In this document: one piece after another, positions 59,621 through 64,000 of the stretch
Numbering within the stretch: the first letter of the stretch is position 1
Layout of the letters: each line of letters begins with the position of its first letter
Assembly (NCBI GenBank): GCA_964017145.1
Contig: OZ024840.1
Span: 1,860,001 to 1,924,000 of the forward strand
Direction of reading: 5' to 3'
DNA from: Agrocybe praecox
Lineage: Eukaryota > Basidiomycota > Agaricomycetes > Agaricales > Agrocybaceae
Length of the DNA stretch: 64,000 nt
Program-made: the position numbers and the translations under genes
Notes under the pieces: generated by a model
What the model saw: the letters and a program-made list of their open reading frames with translations, nothing else
What the model was told of the DNA's origin: nothing
Databases searched by the model: none

Positions 59621-62088
59621 ATGTCTGATCCCCGTTTCGCCAGACTAAAGTCTGATCCTCGATTCAGACGCCCAAAAAAGAAGAATTCAAAGGTCGTAAT
59701 TGATGAGCGTTTCAAAAGCGTGTTCGAGCAGGGCAAGAAGAAAAATGGTGCGTTGTGTTTTTTCGTGTTCCAATACCCGGGTTGCTGATGGCGAGAATGT
59801 CACTTTATCCACTGAACATTCAGCGGGTCGCAAAGTTGATAAATACGGTAGACCCATCTCTGATACCCAGGAGCAGGAAGACTTGAGACGGTACTACCGC
59901 TTGGAGGATGATGCCGAGAATGCAGAAGGAGAAGACGTCCCTCCCCCGTTACCAGATCTTGCCCGTGGTGCCGTTTTGCTGGAGTCTTCGGACGAGGAGG
60001 ACGAGGATAACGACAAGGACAAGGACTCGGAGTCTGAGGACGACGGATTCGTTACTCTCGGTGGAGACTCTTCCAGACCTATTGCCATCCCGGCGGACGA
60101 GGACGCTGAGATCGATCTCAACGAAGACGATAATTACGCTGGACTCGAAGCACAAGCCGCTAGATATGCCGAAGAACACGAAGATGAAAATGAAGAGGGA
60201 CAAGAAGAGCAAGCCCGAACGCGTCGTCTGGCCGTAGTAAATCTCGATTGGGACCATGTTCGCGCGAATCACTTGTATAAAATCTGTGCCTCACTGGTCT
60301 CTCCTACCGCGCCCATTGTTCGTGCATCTGCAGCTCCATTACCCAAGGAAAGAGTAAAAGGTGATGATCGCCGCAAGGGAAAGAACGGAGAATCAGGTAC
60401 TGGACCTGTAACTGTTGCTCGCGGCAAAGTTCTGAGCGTCCGCGTATATCCCAGCGACTTTGGGAAAAAGCGAATGGAACGTGAGGAAAAGGAGGGACCT
60501 CCAGCAGAAATATTCAAGAGGAAGGAACTCGACTCTGATGAAATCAACGAGAAGACTATTTTCGAGGTTGGAGGTGAGGAAGAGTACGACGAGGATGCAC
60601 TACGAAAATATCAACTGGAAAGGCTGAGGTATGGACTTTTTTATGCACTTATTGTTAGGTTTATTCATTGATGGTGATATACTCAAGATACTACTATGCA
60701 GTTATTACTTGCGACACCATAGATGCTGCATCGCATATCTACAACGAACTAGAGGGCACGGAGCTGGAACGTTCAGCAAACGTGTTCGACATGAGCTTTG
60801 TTCCTGACGACATGGAATTTGAAAATGTGCCTCGGTATGTGCCTCTTTGTCTGACCATCCGTAGTTTTTAATGTATTCACAGAGATGAAGCTACTGAGGA
60901 CCTTAATACAACATACAACCCAGTAGACTATGTCACTGATGTAAGTCACCTAGTTTCATAGACAGGAAACTATTATTGACTCATGTTTCAAGGCCTTACG
61001 ACACTCAAAAGTCAAATTGACTTGGGATGACGACGATCCGGAACGCAATCATATCACGCGCCGTACACTCACCCACAAAGAAATTGAAGAAAACGATTTC
61101 AAGGCCTACATAGCCAACTCATCTTCGGATGACTCTGAGGAGGAAGCCACCGCTCCCAGGAAGAAAGACAAGAAGGCGTCAAGGAATAAACTAAGGTCTT
61201 TGCTTCTCGGTGGCAATGAAGAAGCCATGCCAGAGGGATGGGGTGACGATGACAATGGGGGCGACGGTGATGTGGATATGGAAATCACGTTCACGCCAGG
61301 ATTGAGTGCGAAGAAGGATGAAGATGACGAAACTACTCTCGAAAAATACCAACGCAAGATGAGGGAAAAGAGGAAGAAGAGGAAGGAAGAAGTCAAGCAA
61401 AGTGATGAAAAGGAGACTTCCACACAGAAAGCCAAGGAGGAGGACGACTTCTTTGAGGCTGGCAGTGATGACGAGCGCGAGGATCTCGAATCGTCCCAAA
61501 AGTCGAAAGGGAAGGGCAAGAAGGGCAAGAAGGGCAAGAAGGATGTGGCGGAGAAGGATGACGTCCCCGCTCGTACAGAAGCCACTGCCGAAGAGCTTGC
61601 GCTGCTCGTCGGTTCCGATAATCCTACCGCTGAACCCAAACATTTCAGCCTTAAATCTGTCATCAAAGCTGAGAAGAAAAAGAAGAAAAGAAAGGGCAGG
61701 AAGGATAAAGGCGACGATGACAATGAGGCCCAAGAAGATTTCAACGTTGATGTCAAGGATGACCGTTTCAAAGTCCTTTTCGAGGATCATCAATTCGCTA
61801 TTGATCCAACTAACCCTCAGTTCGTGTGCTTTCCCCGTCTTATTATGAAATTCACGCTGACGATATTGTAATTGTAGCTTCAAGAAAACAAAGGCCATGA
61901 CAACCCTGTTGGAAGAACGCCAGCGAAGGCAGAAAGAACTGCGCGGGGGACAGGATGAGAGCCTCCCCAGTAAACCAAAGACAGCTGCAGTTGACAGCAC
62001 AAAAAGCCTGCAAAATTTGGTGGAGAGTGTAAAAAGGAAGAGCGCCAATATTGATCCTCCAGGCCAAGGCAAACGAAGAAAACTCTAA
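59621..62088 (+). CDS. esf1: ESF1 pre-rRNA processing factor
   Basis: Starts MSDPRFARLKSDPRFRRPKKK. Intron 59748-59823 restores KKKNAGRKVDKYGRPIS, the family hallmark. Then a long acidic stretch, RRLAVVNLDWDHVRANHLYKICASLV, VLSVRVYPSDFGKKRMEREEKEGPP, YYYAVITCDTIDAASHIYNELEGTELERSANVFDMSFVP, LTWDDDDPERNHITRR, and near the end the NUC153 motif DDRFKVLFEDHQFAIDPTNPQF followed by SFKKTKAM. Lys/Glu-rich coiled regions lie between. ESF1 is a nucleolar protein of the small-subunit processome needed for 18S rRNA. Five or so introns. Confidence 0.93.
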
Positions 62089-62228
62089 TAGTTTATATAT
62101 CATTGCGGTTTGGATAATTTGGTTATATAAATTGTAAGACGATTCGTGGGGGTCGGAAAACTTCGAATATTTGAATAAACACCGACGTTACGTATATGTG
62201 CACTGCAATACATGAGTGACCTGTACGA

Positions 62229-63080
62229 TTAGGAGATCTTCGCGTTGGAAAAGTCGAGTTCTGGGTGAGCAGCTTGGAACTTTTTCAAAGCTTCCATCTT
62301 TTTCAGTTCATCTGATGTGGGCTTTCCAAGTTGCTGAAAATTTGATGTTAGTTATGGACTACTATTAACCAAAAACGACAATACCTTTTGCTGATTGTCA
62401 AACTACAGACAGAGCAGTTAGCGTTGGTCTTGTATCACCTTGAATACTGGGTCTTACCATCATCTTCTCTACCATACCCCTAAGAAAGTAATTAGCTCGA
62501 ATATGTTGGAATATATTGCTTATTAAAACTACCTTGTTTCGACATCTAGATCAGATAGCTTGCTGTTTTCCGGTTCGATTTTCGTGGTGTCGATCTTTGG
62601 ATGGTGAGCCAAGACGTTTTCCCACCACGTTTGTTGATTTAGCTTTTCCAGATGTATCAGAAGAATGCGATTGTCCTCTAATATATGTCGTGAATGAATG
62701 ATTAGGGTGATAAAGCTGGAGATGTTGACTAACGTATTGTCCAAGTACTGTCTTCGACTTTGATCTCTCTGCATAAATCTCCCTTCATGATAGGTTCTTG
62801 ACCTTTGAGACCAGCGATGAGTCTGTCCTTAGCGATAATGACTTGAAGATCCTTGGCGCGAGTGCCCTGTGGGACTGGAAGGGTTATATCGACTTCTCCC
62901 AATTCTTGCGTCCATCGGTAAGCGAGAGCTGCAACATTATCGAAGGGCGTTTATTAGATGGCAAAGCAGCCTCCAACGCCACACTTGCATACCAGCCTGT
63001 TCTTGTTCTTCGCGAAGCTTCGCATTTTTGTCGCGGGCTTCTCTTTCCTGAGGAGTTGGTTCGCCTTGGCCAGTAGACAT
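62229..63080 (-). CDS. nudC: NudC-type nuclear movement protein (CS domain)
   Basis: Starts [22 protein letters not shown] at 63080. The CS (p23-like) domain reads [77 protein letters not shown]. The end [34 protein letters not shown] is the NudC terminus. Two micro-exons encode GMVEKMM (62458-62479, 22 nt) and FDNQQK (62385-62402, 18 nt). NudC works with dynein/LIS1 and Hsp90 in nuclear migration. Divergent from the SUMO ligase gene with 245 bp between starts. Confidence 0.93.
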
Positions 63081-63325
63081 TAACCGGGTAGATAATCAGT
63101 GAGCGATGCACGAGTAAGTGATTTAAATAAACTCCGACTCTGTCACGGCGGCTACTCGTGCGCTTTTCTAATCGACGGCTGACTAAGCGATGCGCGTCTT
63201 TCCCTGATGATGATGTTTGCTCGGGTTTGTTCTCAAGGGACCCTTTCCTCGCTGCAACATCCTTCACTTTCCAAAGTCCCGCACGCTCTCATTCCTTGTG
63301 AGACAACTCCATCGCCGAAGGTGAA

Positions 63326-64000
63326 ATGGAAAACAACGCATGGGCTGATTATGATGCAAGTTTTTTCTTTCTTTAAAAATATATGCTGGTCACTACAACT
63401 CCTTTTTGTTCACAGTCAATTAGACATGGTGTTAAGCATAACACGGTGGATAAGCTGAAGCAGATTCTGAGTGGCTTCAATGACGAATGTGGCACACACT
63501 TTTCCAAGACAGGAAAGAAACAAGATTTAATAGACCGGATTGCCAACGCATTGGATTCATGGCGAAATGGCAATTTTGAGGACAAGTGGCTGAAAGCGAA
63601 GGGTGTGGTGCAGCAAGTTCGAGAACATGGATCGTGAGTGTTCCAGAATGATTTAATGTTAGAATCTTTATCGCTCACTACAATACTTTTGCTTCTTTAC
63701 CTTTTGAAAGTTACACACCCCCAAGTCGCTTACCTCCCCAATCCGGTCCTGTATCTCTAGGACACACGCAGCTTCCGTCTTTCGACGGTCCAAAGCATAT
63801 CCCTTACAATCCAAATGGCGCTGGATCATCGAGTAATATTCCACCCTACGATCCTTATGCACCTCCTAGGAGACCCGCTGCCCCGTCTTCCTCTTCTGGC
63901 CTGAAAGTCCCAGGTTTGACATCTACCCGCACTTATCGTAAAATCTCGTTAATGTTTGATATAGGCATTCGCTTCAAAGATTCACCGTTCTTTAGAATTG
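63326..64000 (+). CDS. SIZ/PIAS-type SUMO E3 ligase, 5' part
   Basis: Truncated by the window edge. First exon 63326-63355 encodes MENNAWADYD; intron 63356-63415 has a GC donor (GCAAGT) and joins to SIRHGVKHNTVDKLKQILSGFNDECGTHFSKTGKKQDLIDRI, a complete SAP domain. After a Pro-rich linker the PINIT domain begins (GIRFKDSPFFRI) at the edge. SAP plus PINIT defines SIZ/PIAS ligases; the SP-RING should lie beyond 64000. The only in-frame GT alternative would start at a later ATG (MMQ) and lose the WADYD lead-in that the family keeps before the SAP helix. Confidence 0.85.

Noticed and set aside
61106..62072. Long minus-strand Ser/Leu/Phe-rich ORFs
   Set aside because: Antisense of the Lys/Glu-rich ESF1 coding region; composition is the mirror image of Lys/Glu codons.
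1..64000. CRISPR arrays, insertion sequences, transposons or biosynthetic cluster around the peptide precursor
   Set aside because: No spaced direct repeats, no transposase or reverse transcriptase motifs, no UstY/DUF3328, methyltransferase or transporter gene next to the precursor.

Overview
This is a gene-dense piece of a fungal nuclear genome. It is almost certainly from a basidiomycete of the mushroom-forming class (Agaricomycotina). The support is: many introns of about 49-76 nt with GT..AG borders, micro-exons, intergenic gaps mostly of 100-900 bp, and a gene set that includes a cytochrome-b5 fused delta-8 sphingolipid desaturase, a fused HIS7, a NoxA-type NADPH oxidase, Pal1 and the basidiomycete UROD/MetE-like family. 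I do not name a species. I see no rRNA, tRNA, transposon or prokaryote-type element.

Layout, left to right. 0.5-9 kb: Cut8/Sts1 proteasome tether, a mitochondrial PPR-like protein, a degenerate REX4-type exonuclease, a mitochondrial carrier (minus) and a membrane RINGv ubiquitin ligase. 9-14.2 kb: the large nucleoporin Nup155/Nup170 (minus). 14.4-18.7 kb: a stand-alone RNase III protein and a MAPKKK-like kinase. 18.9-25.2 kb: NoxA and Mad2 (minus), then TAF5 (plus, divergent from Mad2). 26-36 kb: a small conserved fungal protein, two tandem paralogous single-pass membrane proteins with PPxY tails, an unknown protein and a MetE-like enzyme (the last four on minus). 36.7-45.5 kb: ribosomal protein eL13, the sphingolipid desaturase, Pal1, HIS7 and phosphoglycerate dehydrogenase. 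45.8-53.3 kb: RAD51, mitochondrial uL4m, cytosolic uS9 (RPS16), a Rap1-like BRCT/Myb protein and a complex I Tim17-family subunit. 53.4-64 kb: an EED/ESC-like WD40 protein, a low-complexity protein, a secreted repeat peptide precursor, the rRNA-processing factor ESF1, NudC and the 5' part of a SIZ/PIAS SUMO ligase that runs off the right edge.

Most genes are independent housekeeping genes, often in divergent pairs sharing 120-290 bp promoters. The stand-out locus is 58294-59195 (minus). It encodes a signal peptide followed by ten near-identical 21-residue units separated by KR or RKR, which is the layout of a Kex2-processed repeat peptide precursor. The units fall into two perfectly co-varying classes. 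Other notable points are five probable GC-AG introns, an exonuclease that has lost three of five catalytic residues but keeps seven open exons, and a similar 5'-UTR exon/intron arrangement in the two cytosolic ribosomal protein genes.

Exon borders were worked out by hand. Where I state that reading-frame phases add up, I checked the arithmetic. Other internal borders are approximate.
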